Shown here: positions 1-6,109 of the stretch, piece after piece
Position numbering within the stretch: position 1 is the stretch's first letter
How the letters are laid out: every line of letters begins with the position of its first letter
Assembly: GCA_024464205.1 (NCBI GenBank)
Contig: JANHAI010000065.1
Coordinates: forward strand, 1 to 6,327
Length of the DNA stretch: 6,327 nucleotides
Source of the DNA: Candidatus Methanomethylicia archaeon
Lineage (GTDB): Archaea; Thermoproteota; Methanomethylicia; Methanomethylicales; Methanomethylicaceae
Direction: 5' to 3'
Position numbers and translations under genes: made by a program
Notes under the pieces: generated by a model
Databases searched by the model: none
Told to the model about the DNA's origin: nothing
Seen by the model: the letters and a program-made list of their open reading frames with translations, nothing else

Positions 1-1
1 C

Positions 2-535
2 AAGCCGATAGGCGACGGCCTGGGACCTCTGGTCGCTTCGAAGCTCATGGTAGGCGCCCCCAAGACGGCAATCGCCGAGGAGGTCGTCTATTCAGAGATA
101 GAGATCTCCAAGCGGAAGGTCTACGTATTGAAGGCAGAGGGGCCCGGTGGAGTGGTCGGAAAGCCAGGTGAAGCGGTCAAGCAACTCGTCGAATCGCTGC
201 AGGGGAAAGTAAAGCGCATTATCATGGTTGACGCTGGTCTGAAGCTCGAAGGCGAGAACACTGCCGAAGTCGTAGAGGGCGTAGGCGCGGCAATCGGCGA
301 CCCGGGCCCAGAGAAGTTCAAGATAGAGGACGTCGCTACAAAATACAAAATACCGATTGATGCGATAATCTGCAAGATGTCACTCGAAGATGCCTTGACG
401 ACCATTAAGAAGGAGATCGTCGAATCCGCTGACAACATAGTCGAGAGGATAAAGAAGGGAATACTCGAGAGGACATCTGAAGGGGACATCGTGATAGTCG
501 CAGGGATAGGCAACACGATTGGAGTTGGGCAGTGA
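2..535 (+). CDS. DUF1512 family archaeal protein, C-terminal part (5' end outside window)
   Basis: This frame is open from base 2 to the TGA at 533-535, giving 177 residues with no start codon needed in the window, so it is the C-terminal part of a longer protein. The visible piece begins KPIGDGLGPLVASKLM and continues with a glycine-rich GPGGVVGKPGEAV segment, an IIMVDAGLKLEGE strand, and GDPGPEKFKIE. I recognise this pattern as DUF1512, a family found only in archaea; members are several hundred residues long and usually carry an N-terminal membrane segment, which would lie outside the window. No biochemical function is established. The alternating hydrophobic strands and glycine loops suggest an alpha/beta fold that might bind a nucleotide or other small ligand, but that is inference. 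The gene ends in a 4-nt GTGA overlap with the next gene, so the two are probably co-translated. Family assignment is from memory of the motif pattern. Confidence 0.75.
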   Translation, partial: KPIGDGLGPLVASKLMVGAPKTAIAEEVVYSEIEISKRKVYVLKAEGPGGVVGKPGEAVKQLVESLQGKVKRIIMVDAGLKLEGENTAEVVEGVGAAIGDPGPEKFKIEDVATKYKIPIDAIICKMSLEDALTTIKKEIVESADNIVERIKKGILERTSEGDIVIVAGIGNTIGVGQ

Positions 536-927
536 GGGATAAGCACATGATGTCGAAAACAAAGAGGCGCCAGCCAAAATTCGCGATCGCTTCGATAATA
601 TTGACTGTTGCTGCCTTCGTGATATTCGTGGCAGCTTCTTTCATAGACCCAATATCTGAGTACAGCTCGTACCTGATGATTGTAGGCCTCGCGCTCCTGA
701 TCGCGTCTTGGGGGATATACTTCTTCGCTGGGAAACCGCAGAAGGAAGCCGCGGAGGCGCCTGAGACAGTGATGACCGTAATAGGCTGCAAAGGCTGCGA
801 CATAAGAGAAGAGAGGGCATTCGCCACGGGCGATTACATCTTCAAGGATCTGGGTCCGTGCAAGAAGTGCTCTGGAAGTTCCTTCATCAAGGCAATATAT
901 GCTGTGACGCCGCCAAAGAAGGAATAA
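532..927 (+). CDS. Small two-helix membrane protein with cytoplasmic four-cysteine zinc-ribbon-like tail
   Basis: I do not recognise a named family. The 131-residue protein has a basic N-terminus (KTKRRQPK), two hydrophobic segments at about residues 17-38 and 47-66, then a charged linker and a C-terminal domain with Cys86-x2-Cys89 and Cys110-x2-Cys113. That spacing (two CxxC knuckles 20 residues apart) is typical of a zinc ribbon. The positive-inside rule places both termini in the cytoplasm, with a short loop outside between the helices. The GTG start at 532 overlaps the upstream stop as GTGA and has GGAG at 521-524, 7 nt upstream. In-frame ATGs at 547 and 550, with GAGG at 535-538, are an equally serious alternative and would remove 5 or 6 residues without touching any domain. 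The tight coupling to DUF1512 suggests the two act together, perhaps as a membrane-associated pair; this is inferred from position only. Confidence 0.8.
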   Translation: MRDKHMMSKTKRRQPKFAIASIILTVAAFVIFVAASFIDPISEYSSYLMIVGLALLIASWGIYFFAGKPQKEAAEAPETVMTVIGCKGCDIREERAFATGDYIFKDLGPCKKCSGSSFIKAIYAVTPPKKE

Positions 928-946
928 GAGGAAAGACTGGGCAAGA

Positions 947-955
947 CCTAAAAGC
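947..955 (+). promoter_or_regulatory. TATA-like box for coaD
   Basis: CCTAAAAGC lies in the 50-nt gap after the membrane-protein gene. The centre of its TAAAA core is about 27 nt upstream of a GTG at 978 and 36 nt upstream of the ATG at 987. Archaeal transcription usually starts 25-27 nt downstream of the TATA centre, so the coaD transcript should begin near 978 with little or no leader. No Shine-Dalgarno-like sequence precedes either start, which fits leaderless or very short-leader translation. The match to the TATA consensus is only moderate. Confidence 0.4.
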
Positions 956-986
956 CGCCCTGCCTTGATCTTGATCTGTGGTTCTC

Positions 987-1460
987 ATGCCCAAGGCAAG
1001 AGTTGCGGCCGTTGGCGGCACTTTTGACAACCTCCATAGGGGACATGAGGCACTTCTGCGGAGCGCATTTGAGGTTGCTGACCGAGTCATCGTTGGCATA
1101 ACCTCCGACGAGTTTGCCCGTTCTCAAGGGAAGGAAGGGATCCAGGTAATGAACCAGAGGATCGGGCAGGTCAAGGCTTTCCTTATAGTGAACCGCCTTT
1201 TCGAAAGGGCATCGATCGTTGTGCTGGAAGACCCGTTTGGTCCTTTGCTTTCAGATCCAGCTATTGAGGTGCTCGTCGTCAGCGAAGGGACCTTGATCAG
1301 GGCAGAAGAGGCGAACGCAATCAGGCTCGCCAAAGGGATGCCTGCTCTAAAGATACATGTCGTTCCGCATGTAAAGTCAGCAGACGGCAAGCCAATATCC
1401 TCATCTAGGATTAGAAATGGAGAAATAGATGCGAAAGGTAATCTACTCGGATCGAGCTAA
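987..1460 (+). CDS. coaD: Phosphopantetheine adenylyltransferase, archaeal type (CoaD/PPAT)
   Basis: The enzyme transfers AMP from ATP to 4'-phosphopantetheine, making dephospho-CoA in the cytoplasmic coenzyme A pathway. Numbered from the upstream GTG at 978, the protein shows the nucleotidyltransferase signature GGTFDNLHRGH at residues 13-23, with the HxGH ATP-binding motif at 20-23. The second conserved motif, ISSSRIR, is at 140-146. VSEGT at 101-105 matches the conserved strand end seen in archaeal PPATs. Its length of about 157 residues is normal for the standalone archaeal enzyme. I chose the ATG at 987 because homologues usually begin only a few residues before the VGGTFD strand. The GTG at 978 adds three residues and sits where the TATA box predicts transcription to start, so it cannot be excluded. 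The stop is TAA at 1458-1460. It stands between the DUF1512 pair and pheST, with 36 nt before pheS. Confidence 0.93.
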   Translation: MPKARVAAVGGTFDNLHRGHEALLRSAFEVADRVIVGITSDEFARSQGKEGIQVMNQRIGQVKAFLIVNRLFERASIVVLEDPFGPLLSDPAIEVLVVSEGTLIRAEEANAIRLAKGMPALKIHVVPHVKSADGKPISSSRIRNGEIDAKGNLLGSS

Positions 1461-1463
1461 TGC

Positions 1464-1489
1464 GATAATGTTAAGGTCTTTAAGGGGGT
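1464..1489 (+). promoter_or_regulatory. Upstream region of pheS: TATA-like stretch and Shine-Dalgarno-like GGGGGT
   Basis: The 36-nt gap between coaD and pheS contains ATAATGTTAAG centred near 1469, about 28 nt before the pheS ATG, a distance that fits a leaderless transcript. It also contains GGGGGT at 1484-1489, 7 nt before the ATG, which could act as a ribosome binding site if pheS is read from a coaD transcript. TTAAGG occurs twice with a 9-nt period (1471-1476 and 1480-1485); this may be chance. The two signals suggest either a promoter here or read-through from coaD, and the sequence alone does not decide. Confidence 0.3.
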
Positions 1490-1496
1490 CGCAAAC

Positions 1497-2966
1497 ATGT
1501 CTCTTAGCCAGTCAGAAGCTGCCTTGCTGGATCACTTGAGGAAGGCTGGGGGTCGCTCAGAAGCCAGATCGCTGGCCTCGATTTCTAGCATCCCCGAGAG
1601 CTCCATCTTTCCGATATCGAGCCTCCTGGCATCAAAGGGATACATAACAATAAAGGAACTGATCAAGGAAGAAGTCGCGCTTACCGATGAGGGCAAATTT
1701 TGCGCCCAGAACGGCCTGCCAGAGGTCAGACTAGTTGCCCTCCTCAAGTCCATGGGGGGAAGGGCGCCCATGTCATCGATAGCTGGCGCGCTCAAGCCAG
1801 ATGAGATCTCTGCTGCCCTGGGATGGGGGAAGAAGACGGGATCTTTTACTGTTGAGAAAGGCCCAAAAGGTAACGAGATAGTCCTCAAAAAGGAAGTGCC
1901 GTCCGAGGCAAATGCGCTCCTGGGGAGGTTACTCTCCCCATTAGACGCATCGACACTCTCGGATGAGGAGAGATCGATCCTGATGCAGCTCAAATCAAGG
2001 GGCCTCGTGGAGATCAAGGAAGCCAAGACACTCATCCTCGAGCTCGTGCCTGGCAAGCAACCCGCAGAGGTCCTCCTCAACACCATGACCTCCGACATCA
2101 TCAGATCCGGCAAGTGGAGGGAGGCAAGGCTAAGGCCTTACGATGTGACCGCTTCCCCGCCAAAGATGGCCTTGGGGAAGAAGCACCCCTACTTGGAGTT
2201 CCTTGACGAGGTAAGGCTCATACTTGTGGGCATGGGCTTCGAAGAGGCAACATGCAACGTCGTCGAGACTGAGTTCTGGAACTTCGACATACTTTTCCAG
2301 GCGCAGGATCACCCCGCAAGGGCGGTTCATGACAGCTTCAGGGTCAAGGGCCTCCAGCCACAAGTAGGTGCGGGGAGGGACCTCCTAGACGCAGTCCGTA
2401 GAGTGCACGAGGACGGCTGGGAGACCGGCTCCAGGGGATGGGGGTACAAGTGGAGCGAGGAGACCGCCAGCCGCGGGATGCTCAGGAGCCAGATGACGGT
2501 CGGCTCAGTAAAATACCTCTACTCGCACAGAAAGCCTCCCGTGAAGGCGTTCTCGCTATCAAAGGTCTTCAGGCCGGACGTAATAGATTCCCGGCACATG
2601 ATAGAGTTCAGCCAGCTCGACGGCATTGTGGGGGGAGAGGGAATCAATGTGAGGCACCTCCTTGGCGTACTCACTGAGTTTGGTAAAAAGCTCGGCTTCA
2701 CTGATATCAAGTTCAAGCCAAGCTACTACCCCTTCACTGAACCAAGCATAGACGCCTTTGTGAAGCACCCTAAGCTAGGCTGGATCGAGTGCTTGGGCGC
2801 AGGTCTCTTCAGGCCAGAAGTGCTAAAGCCACTCGGCATCGGATTCCCCGTGATAGCGTGGGGCATTGGAATCGATCGACTTGCGATGATAAGGCTAGGT
2901 ATAAGCGACATCCGCGAGTTGCATTCGGCGGACCTCGAGGTGCTCCGCACTTGGGGGTGGTGGTGA
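1497..2966 (+). CDS. pheS: Phenylalanyl-tRNA synthetase alpha subunit (PheS), archaeal type
   Basis: This is the catalytic subunit of the alpha2-beta2 class II synthetase that charges tRNA-Phe with phenylalanine in the cytoplasm. The 489 residues match the long archaeal/eukaryotic form. About 220 N-terminal residues form the winged-helix tRNA-binding region (QSEAALLDHLRKAGG at the start fits a wHTH), followed by the class II core. Visible motifs are KKHPYLEFLDEVRLILVGMGF (motif 1 helix, from about 228), QAQDHPARAVHDSF (268-281), GSRGWGYKW (311-319), the motif 2 area LRSQMT (329-334) through KVFRPDVIDSRHMIEFSQLDG (356-376), the phenylalanine-pocket FTEPS (413-417), FRPEVLKPLG (438-447) and motif 3 GIGIDRLAM (456-464). 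The LRSQMT stretch differs from the usual LRTHTT-like form. The ATG at 1497 has GGGGGT 7 nt upstream and gives the expected N-terminus. The stop at 2964-2966 is 1 nt before pheT, so both subunits are made from one message. Confidence 0.97.
   Translation: MSLSQSEAALLDHLRKAGGRSEARSLASISSIPESSIFPISSLLASKGYITIKELIKEEVALTDEGKFCAQNGLPEVRLVALLKSMGGRAPMSSIAGALKPDEISAALGWGKKTGSFTVEKGPKGNEIVLKKEVPSEANALLGRLLSPLDASTLSDEERSILMQLKSRGLVEIKEAKTLILELVPGKQPAEVLLNTMTSDIIRSGKWREARLRPYDVTASPPKMALGKKHPYLEFLDEVRLILVGMGFEEATCNVVETEFWNFDILFQAQDHPARAVHDSFRVKGLQPQVGAGRDLLDAVRRVHEDGWETGSRGWGYKWSEETASRGMLRSQMTVGSVKYLYSHRKPPVKAFSLSKVFRPDVIDSRHMIEFSQLDGIVGGEGINVRHLLGVLTEFGKKLGFTDIKFKPSYYPFTEPSIDAFVKHPKLGWIECLGAGLFRPEVLKPLGIGFPVIAWGIGIDRLAMIRLGISDIRELHSADLEVLRTWGWW
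2953..2960 (+). promoter_or_regulatory. Ribosome binding site inside pheS supporting the TTG start of pheT
   Basis: GGGGGTGG near the end of pheS lies 7 nt before the TTG at 2968. The following GGTGGTGAG also resembles the archaeal anti-Shine-Dalgarno complement GGAGGTGATC. This supports initiation at TTG, coupled to pheS termination at 2966, rather than at a later in-frame start. Confidence 0.5.
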
Positions 2967-2967
2967 G

Positions 2968-4635
2968 TTGCCCACAATCACAATAAGCTCAGCTGATCTA
3001 AAAGCCCTTGCAGGCCTCCCAGAGGGGGCCGAGGGGTTAGAATCCCTCCTCTCATCCATAAAGTGCAGTCAAGAGTCCGAATGTGGCGACGAGATACAGA
3101 TCGAGGTGACCTCCGACAGACCTGACCTCTTCAGCACGGAGGGCATCGCAAGGGCGATCAGATCATATACCAAGGGCGCGTCTGAATATTCCATAAAAAC
3201 GAGCAATTTAGATCCTCTCCGACTGACCGTCGATAGGTCCGCCTTGCAGGTGCGCCCAATAATAATGTGCGCTGCTGTGAGGGAAATCTCTCTCGGCCAG
3301 GAGGCAGCTCGGCAGTTCATGCAGCTCCAGGAGAAGCTCCACAAAACCTATGGGGCTGACAGGAAGAAGGCGTCAATAGGCGTCTACGACCTTGGAAAGG
3401 TCAAGCCGCCCTTCCGCTATTCAGCCGGGCTTCCAACAGACATAACCTTTGTACCGCTCGATTCCACGGCTCCTCTGGGGGGAAGGGAGATCCTCGAGCT
3501 CACCCCAAAGGGGAAGGAGTACGCCTGGATCATCTCGGACCAGAAACGATTCCCGCTCCTATCCGACTCCGGAGGCAGGGTGCTCTCGATGCCGCCAATA
3601 ATAAACAGCGAGGAGACGCGCGTGACAAGTGAGACGAGCGATCTCTTCATCGACGTAACAGGACTCGACGAGAAGTCAGTGGGCATCTGCCTCAACATAA
3701 TGGTGACCTCTATCCTCGAGAGGGGAGGTCGCCTCCAAAGCGTTGAGATCAATTATCCCGACAAAACAACAACGACGCCAAAACTTGAGCACAGGGAGCA
3801 TCGTCTAAGGCTAGAGAATGCCGAGGCTGTATCAGGGTTGAAGATAAACGCGGACGAGGCAGTCCGCCTCCTCGCCTCCATGGGGCATCGCCCACGGAAG
3901 CCAATGGGGAGAGAGATCATTGTGGAGGTACCCCCCTATCGGGTCGATATACTCCATGAGGTAGATCTGATAGAGGACTTGATAATGGCTTTTGGTCTAA
4001 ACAACGTCCCACCAGAGTACCCTGCTGTGGCTACAGAGGGATCCCTGTTGCCTGGGAACAGGCTCCGCTCGAGGGTTAGGGACTTGCTGGTAGGGGCTGG
4101 GTTCCAGGAAATTGCCACCTACATGCTCACGAGCAGAGAGGTCATGGTTGACAAACCAAAGCTCCCGCAAAGGAGATTTGTAGAGATCGCATCGCCAGTC
4201 TCCTCTGACTATACCCTGGTCAGAGACCTCCTTCTCCCGAAGATTTTGGACTTCCTCGGGCGGAATGCCCATGTAAACTACCCGCAAAGGGTCTTTGAGT
4301 ACAGTCTAGTGGTCAGGGAAAGTTCAGGGGGGCCAGCAGACCTCGAACACGTTGCAGCGGCGATAAGCGACCACAAGGTCAGCTTTGAGGAGATCCAAGC
4401 TGTTGCGGCTGCCCTGATGAAAGGTATATCGAAGGAGGCATCATTCAGGCCACTCTCCTCGCCTCCTTTCATTGAAGGCAGGGCAGCCGAGATAATTGTA
4501 GATGGCGCGCGGGTGGGCGCATTGGGTGAGGTCAACCCTGAAGCCCTTGTCAATTTCGGGATTCAGTGCCCAGTCGCCGCCATCGAGCTCGAGATCTACC
4601 GCTTCATCCCTTTGGAAAGCTTATTTCGAGGGTAG
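2968..4635 (+). CDS. pheT: Phenylalanyl-tRNA synthetase beta subunit (PheT), archaeal type
   Basis: This is the larger, non-catalytic subunit of phenylalanyl-tRNA synthetase. It contacts tRNA-Phe and, through the B3/B4 region, normally hydrolyses mis-charged Tyr-tRNA-Phe. At 555 residues it is the usual archaeal length, shorter than the roughly 800-residue bacterial form, which has extra N- and C-terminal domains. Landmarks are VTSDRPDLFSTEGIARAIR (48-66), the B3/B4 editing region (about 90-260), the B5 domain (about 270-345) with the metal-binding pattern RVDILHEVDLIEDL (325-338), and a degenerate class II core with SPVSSDYTLVRDLLLPKIL (409-427), FIEGRAAEI (501-509) and GEVNPEALVNFGI (520-532). 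The start is TTG at 2968; MPTITISSADL agrees well with family N-termini, which commonly read MPTI, and no better start exists nearby. It follows pheS by 1 nt, which keeps subunit output balanced. It contains no NxS/T sequon, unlike the gene at 4880. Confidence 0.96.
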   Translation: MPTITISSADLKALAGLPEGAEGLESLLSSIKCSQESECGDEIQIEVTSDRPDLFSTEGIARAIRSYTKGASEYSIKTSNLDPLRLTVDRSALQVRPIIMCAAVREISLGQEAARQFMQLQEKLHKTYGADRKKASIGVYDLGKVKPPFRYSAGLPTDITFVPLDSTAPLGGREILELTPKGKEYAWIISDQKRFPLLSDSGGRVLSMPPIINSEETRVTSETSDLFIDVTGLDEKSVGICLNIMVTSILERGGRLQSVEINYPDKTTTTPKLEHREHRLRLENAEAVSGLKINADEAVRLLASMGHRPRKPMGREIIVEVPPYRVDILHEVDLIEDLIMAFGLNNVPPEYPAVATEGSLLPGNRLRSRVRDLLVGAGFQEIATYMLTSREVMVDKPKLPQRRFVEIASPVSSDYTLVRDLLLPKILDFLGRNAHVNYPQRVFEYSLVVRESSGGPADLEHVAAAISDHKVSFEEIQAVAAALMKGISKEASFRPLSSPPFIEGRAAEIIVDGARVGALGEVNPEALVNFGIQCPVAAIELEIYRFIPLESLFRG

Positions 4636-4642
4636 CCTGATT

Positions 4643-4650
4643 CAATATTG
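4643..4650 (+). promoter_or_regulatory. TATA-like box upstream of the 4672-4767 RNA candidate
   Basis: CAATATTG starts 8 nt after the pheT stop. Its centre is about 26 nt upstream of T4672, the first base of the long helix of the RNA candidate. The spacing is right for an archaeal promoter, but the AATATT core is short and a weak match, so this rests mainly on position. Confidence 0.3.
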
Positions 4651-4671
4651 CGATGAGGTGGGAGCCGAGCG

Positions 4672-4767
4672 TAGCAGGGCGCAATCGCGGGTAATAGGAG
4701 TCGAGAGAGCAAGAGCGAGAGCTCAGCGATGAGCGAGACCTAACCCACACCCGCAACAGCCCTGCTA
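4672..4767 (+). ncRNA. Candidate structured small RNA downstream of pheT (unknown family)
   Basis: This 96-nt block is GC-rich and purine-rich and sits just before a clearly AT-rich stretch. A perfect 9-bp helix joins TAGCAGGGC (4672-4680) to GCCCTGCTA (4759-4767). After an internal loop (GCAATC on the 5' side, AACA on the 3' side) a perfect 6-bp helix joins GCGGGT (4687-4692) to ACCCGC (4749-4754). TAGG (4695-4698) can pair with CCTA (4739-4742). At the tip, GCTCA-GCGA-TGAGC (4721-4734) forms a hairpin with a GNRA tetraloop; the competing GAGC-GAGA-GCTC (4713-4724) also closes a GNRA loop. The tip stem is flanked by GA on both strands (4719-4720 and 4735-4736), as in the tandem sheared G-A pairs of kink-turns, although the expected 3-nt loop is not obvious. 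I see no tRNA, 5S, SRP or RNase P signature. It could also be the pheT 3' untranslated region. Strand is assigned from the TATA-like box and is not certain. Confidence 0.4.
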
Positions 4768-4796
4768 AATTCATGCGCCATAAGGATCGTGACTGC

Positions 4797-4801
4797 TTTT
4801 T
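4797..4801 (+). terminator. Possible T-tract terminator after pheT and the RNA candidate
   Basis: A run of five T lies 30 nt downstream of the structured block and is followed by sequence with no coding potential. Archaeal termination often needs only a U-tract, so this could end the pheST or small-RNA transcript. The run is short, so the call is tentative. Confidence 0.25.
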
Positions 4802-4850
4802 CATAGGCTAAGCGCCGCTCGCAAATGACAAATTTCAGAATCTCGACAAT

Positions 4851-4860
4851 AAAAATTAAA
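4851..4860 (+). promoter_or_regulatory. TATA-like box for the glycosidase-like gene
   Basis: AAAAATTAAA, in an AT-rich stretch (4830-4880), is centred about 25 nt before the TTG at 4880 and 37 nt before the GTG at 4892. Transcription is therefore expected to start near 4880, giving an almost leaderless message for the TTG start or a leader of about 10 nt for GTG. It indicates transcription independent of pheST. Confidence 0.45.
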
Positions 4861-4879
4861 GCCTTTTCTGGAATAAGAA

Positions 4880-5968
4880 TTGCGGATTAAGGTGCCCAAA
4901 AAAATAACCTTATTGATTGGAATTGCAGGATTGGCACTCCTCATTATAGCCATAGGGATTATTGAGAATCAAGGCGTTCAGAATCCAAAAATACGCCACA
5001 GCAACTACACGCTCCCGATTACCGAAAGGCATTTTCTCATAGGAATGGTACCGACACCCCGGGGCGGTCCCAATGCGACCTTTGAAGACGTATTGAATGC
5101 ATACCAAGAAGTTGCGGGGCTTGGCGAAGTTGCAATGCTGTGGGTTTCGCCGTCGGGCATTGGTGAGTACATGCGCTTGAACTCAACGAGGGTGGTTGAG
5201 GCCGTCAGGGTATACGGCCTCAAGCCGATAATTACGCTGAATTTCGCAACGCTCGTGCAGGTTAACGGATCTGGTTTGGTCTACACAATTGATGCCCCTC
5301 CAGGCGTGCCAGCGAACTTGTCGGATCCCACATTCAGGGCTCTTTGGACCGAGGAGGCAGAGGCAATCGCTCGAGCGTTCAGGCCGGATTACTTCTCTCT
5401 TGGGAATGAGGTAAACGACTATTTTCACTTTCGTCCTGATGATTTGGGGGCCTATCTAACGTTATTGGACGAGGCATACGCAGCAATCAAGCAGGCCTCT
5501 CCAAGCACAAAGGTCATGGTAGTCTTCTCATATAACCACATGAACGAGAATGACCAGTTCGGCTTGTTGGGCCTTTTCTCAAACAGAACTGACTTGATAG
5601 GGCTTACGACCTACCCCTGGAAGTATTTCGACAAGCCAGGCGACATTCCGGCCGATTATTATTCAAAAATAAGGGCGTTCACTAACAAGACCATTGCATT
5701 CACAGAGATAGGGTGGGTCTCCTCTGACGCCCACGGAAGTTCAGAAAGTGAGCAGGCTGAATTCCTTGTCCAATTCCTAAACTCGACAAAAGGCATTGAT
5801 CTCGAAATCGTGAACTGGCTCTTCCTTCACGAACCCCAGCTGAACGGGACTGCTGCAGTCATATCCGATCCAGCGATCGCGTCGATAGCTCTCAAAAACT
5901 CTGACGGAAGCAAAAAGGAGATATATTTTCTTTGGCAGGACCTCAAAGAACTCCGTATAGCCAAATAA
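4880..5968 (+). CDS. Membrane-anchored extracellular protein resembling clan GH-A glycoside hydrolases
   Basis: The 362-residue protein begins with a short basic segment (RIKVPKK), then one hydrophobic helix at about residues 9-28 that would serve as signal anchor or uncleaved signal, with the rest outside the cell. The remainder fits a TIM-barrel glycosidase: successive hydrophobic strands, SLGNEVNDYF with Asn176-Glu177 as the likely strand-4 acid/base, TTYPW (243-247), and AFTEIGWVSS with Glu276 as the likely strand-7 nucleophile. The NE and TExGW pair is characteristic of clan GH-A (families such as GH5, GH17, GH39, GH53); I cannot name the family or substrate. Nine N-x-S/T sequons (Asn42, 65, 101, 129, 146, 235, 269, 301, 322) support export and archaeal N-glycosylation. 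The start could be TTG at 4880 or GTG at 4892 (giving MPKKITLL); both keep the helix intact. It has its own TATA-like box. Half of its arginines use CGN codons, against about a quarter in pheS, which may reflect a different origin. Confidence 0.75.
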   Translation: MRIKVPKKITLLIGIAGLALLIIAIGIIENQGVQNPKIRHSNYTLPITERHFLIGMVPTPRGGPNATFEDVLNAYQEVAGLGEVAMLWVSPSGIGEYMRLNSTRVVEAVRVYGLKPIITLNFATLVQVNGSGLVYTIDAPPGVPANLSDPTFRALWTEEAEAIARAFRPDYFSLGNEVNDYFHFRPDDLGAYLTLLDEAYAAIKQASPSTKVMVVFSYNHMNENDQFGLLGLFSNRTDLIGLTTYPWKYFDKPGDIPADYYSKIRAFTNKTIAFTEIGWVSSDAHGSSESEQAEFLVQFLNSTKGIDLEIVNWLFLHEPQLNGTAAVISDPAIASIALKNSDGSKKEIYFLWQDLKELRIAK

Positions 5969-5997
5969 AATAAAATGGCTATCATCCTCACCATTAA

Positions 5998-6007
5998 TTT
6001 ATATAAT
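5998..6007 (+). promoter_or_regulatory. TATA box for the tyrS leader / upstream RNA
   Basis: TTTATATAAT is the best TATA-box match in the window. Its centre (about 6002.5) is 26-28 nt upstream of both the ATG at 6029 and the first base of the long helix at 6031. Transcription should therefore start at about 6028-6030, which leaves a leader of about 125 nt before tyrS. A leader that long is unusual for an archaeal housekeeping gene. Confidence 0.65.
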
Positions 6008-6028
6008 TCCCTTGACACTCAAGGTTCA

Positions 6029-6109
6029 ATGGCAGGCTTCCGGACAATGCCTGGCGTAGAGAGCCCGCCTGAGTGGGATGCAACGTCCCTCCATGAGGCT
6101 TGGTGTTAG
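6029..6109 (+). CDS. Possible leaderless 26-codon upstream ORF before tyrS
   Basis: An ATG at 6029-6031 lies at the predicted transcription start and opens a 26-residue frame ending at TAG 6107-6109. The peptide begins MAGFRTM, has Trp at positions 16 and 25 and ends HEAWC. It contains no tyrosine, so it is not a classic tyrosine-codon attenuator peptide. A start codon at the very 5' end of the message is the normal leaderless arrangement in many archaea. The frame runs through the 5' arms of both long helices of the RNA candidate at 6031-6132 and stops one base before the 3' arm of the second helix (6110). It could be a regulatory leader peptide, a small protein, or a chance frame in a structured RNA. 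No membrane segment or known domain is visible. Confidence 0.3.
   Translation: MAGFRTMPGVESPPEWDATSLHEAWC

Noticed and set aside
1532..2113. Long minus-strand ORF of 193 codons inside pheS
   Set aside because: It lies wholly antisense to the well-supported pheS frame, is Ser/Pro/Leu-rich as expected of a shadow frame, and shows no recognisable domain.
4653..4694. 13-codon ORF starting at ATG 4653
   Set aside because: It has no ribosome binding site, starts before the predicted transcription start, and its composition follows the structured RNA block.
4640..4767. C/D box guide RNA (GATGA at 4652 and 4728)
   Set aside because: No CTGA D box follows at the right distance; the only nearby CTGA (4637-4640) is upstream of both GATGA boxes.
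4604..4804. Minus-strand ORF of 66 codons across the pheT 3' gap
   Set aside because: Its Ser/Arg-rich, low-complexity product has no start signals and is a mirror of the purine-rich RNA block and the pheT end.
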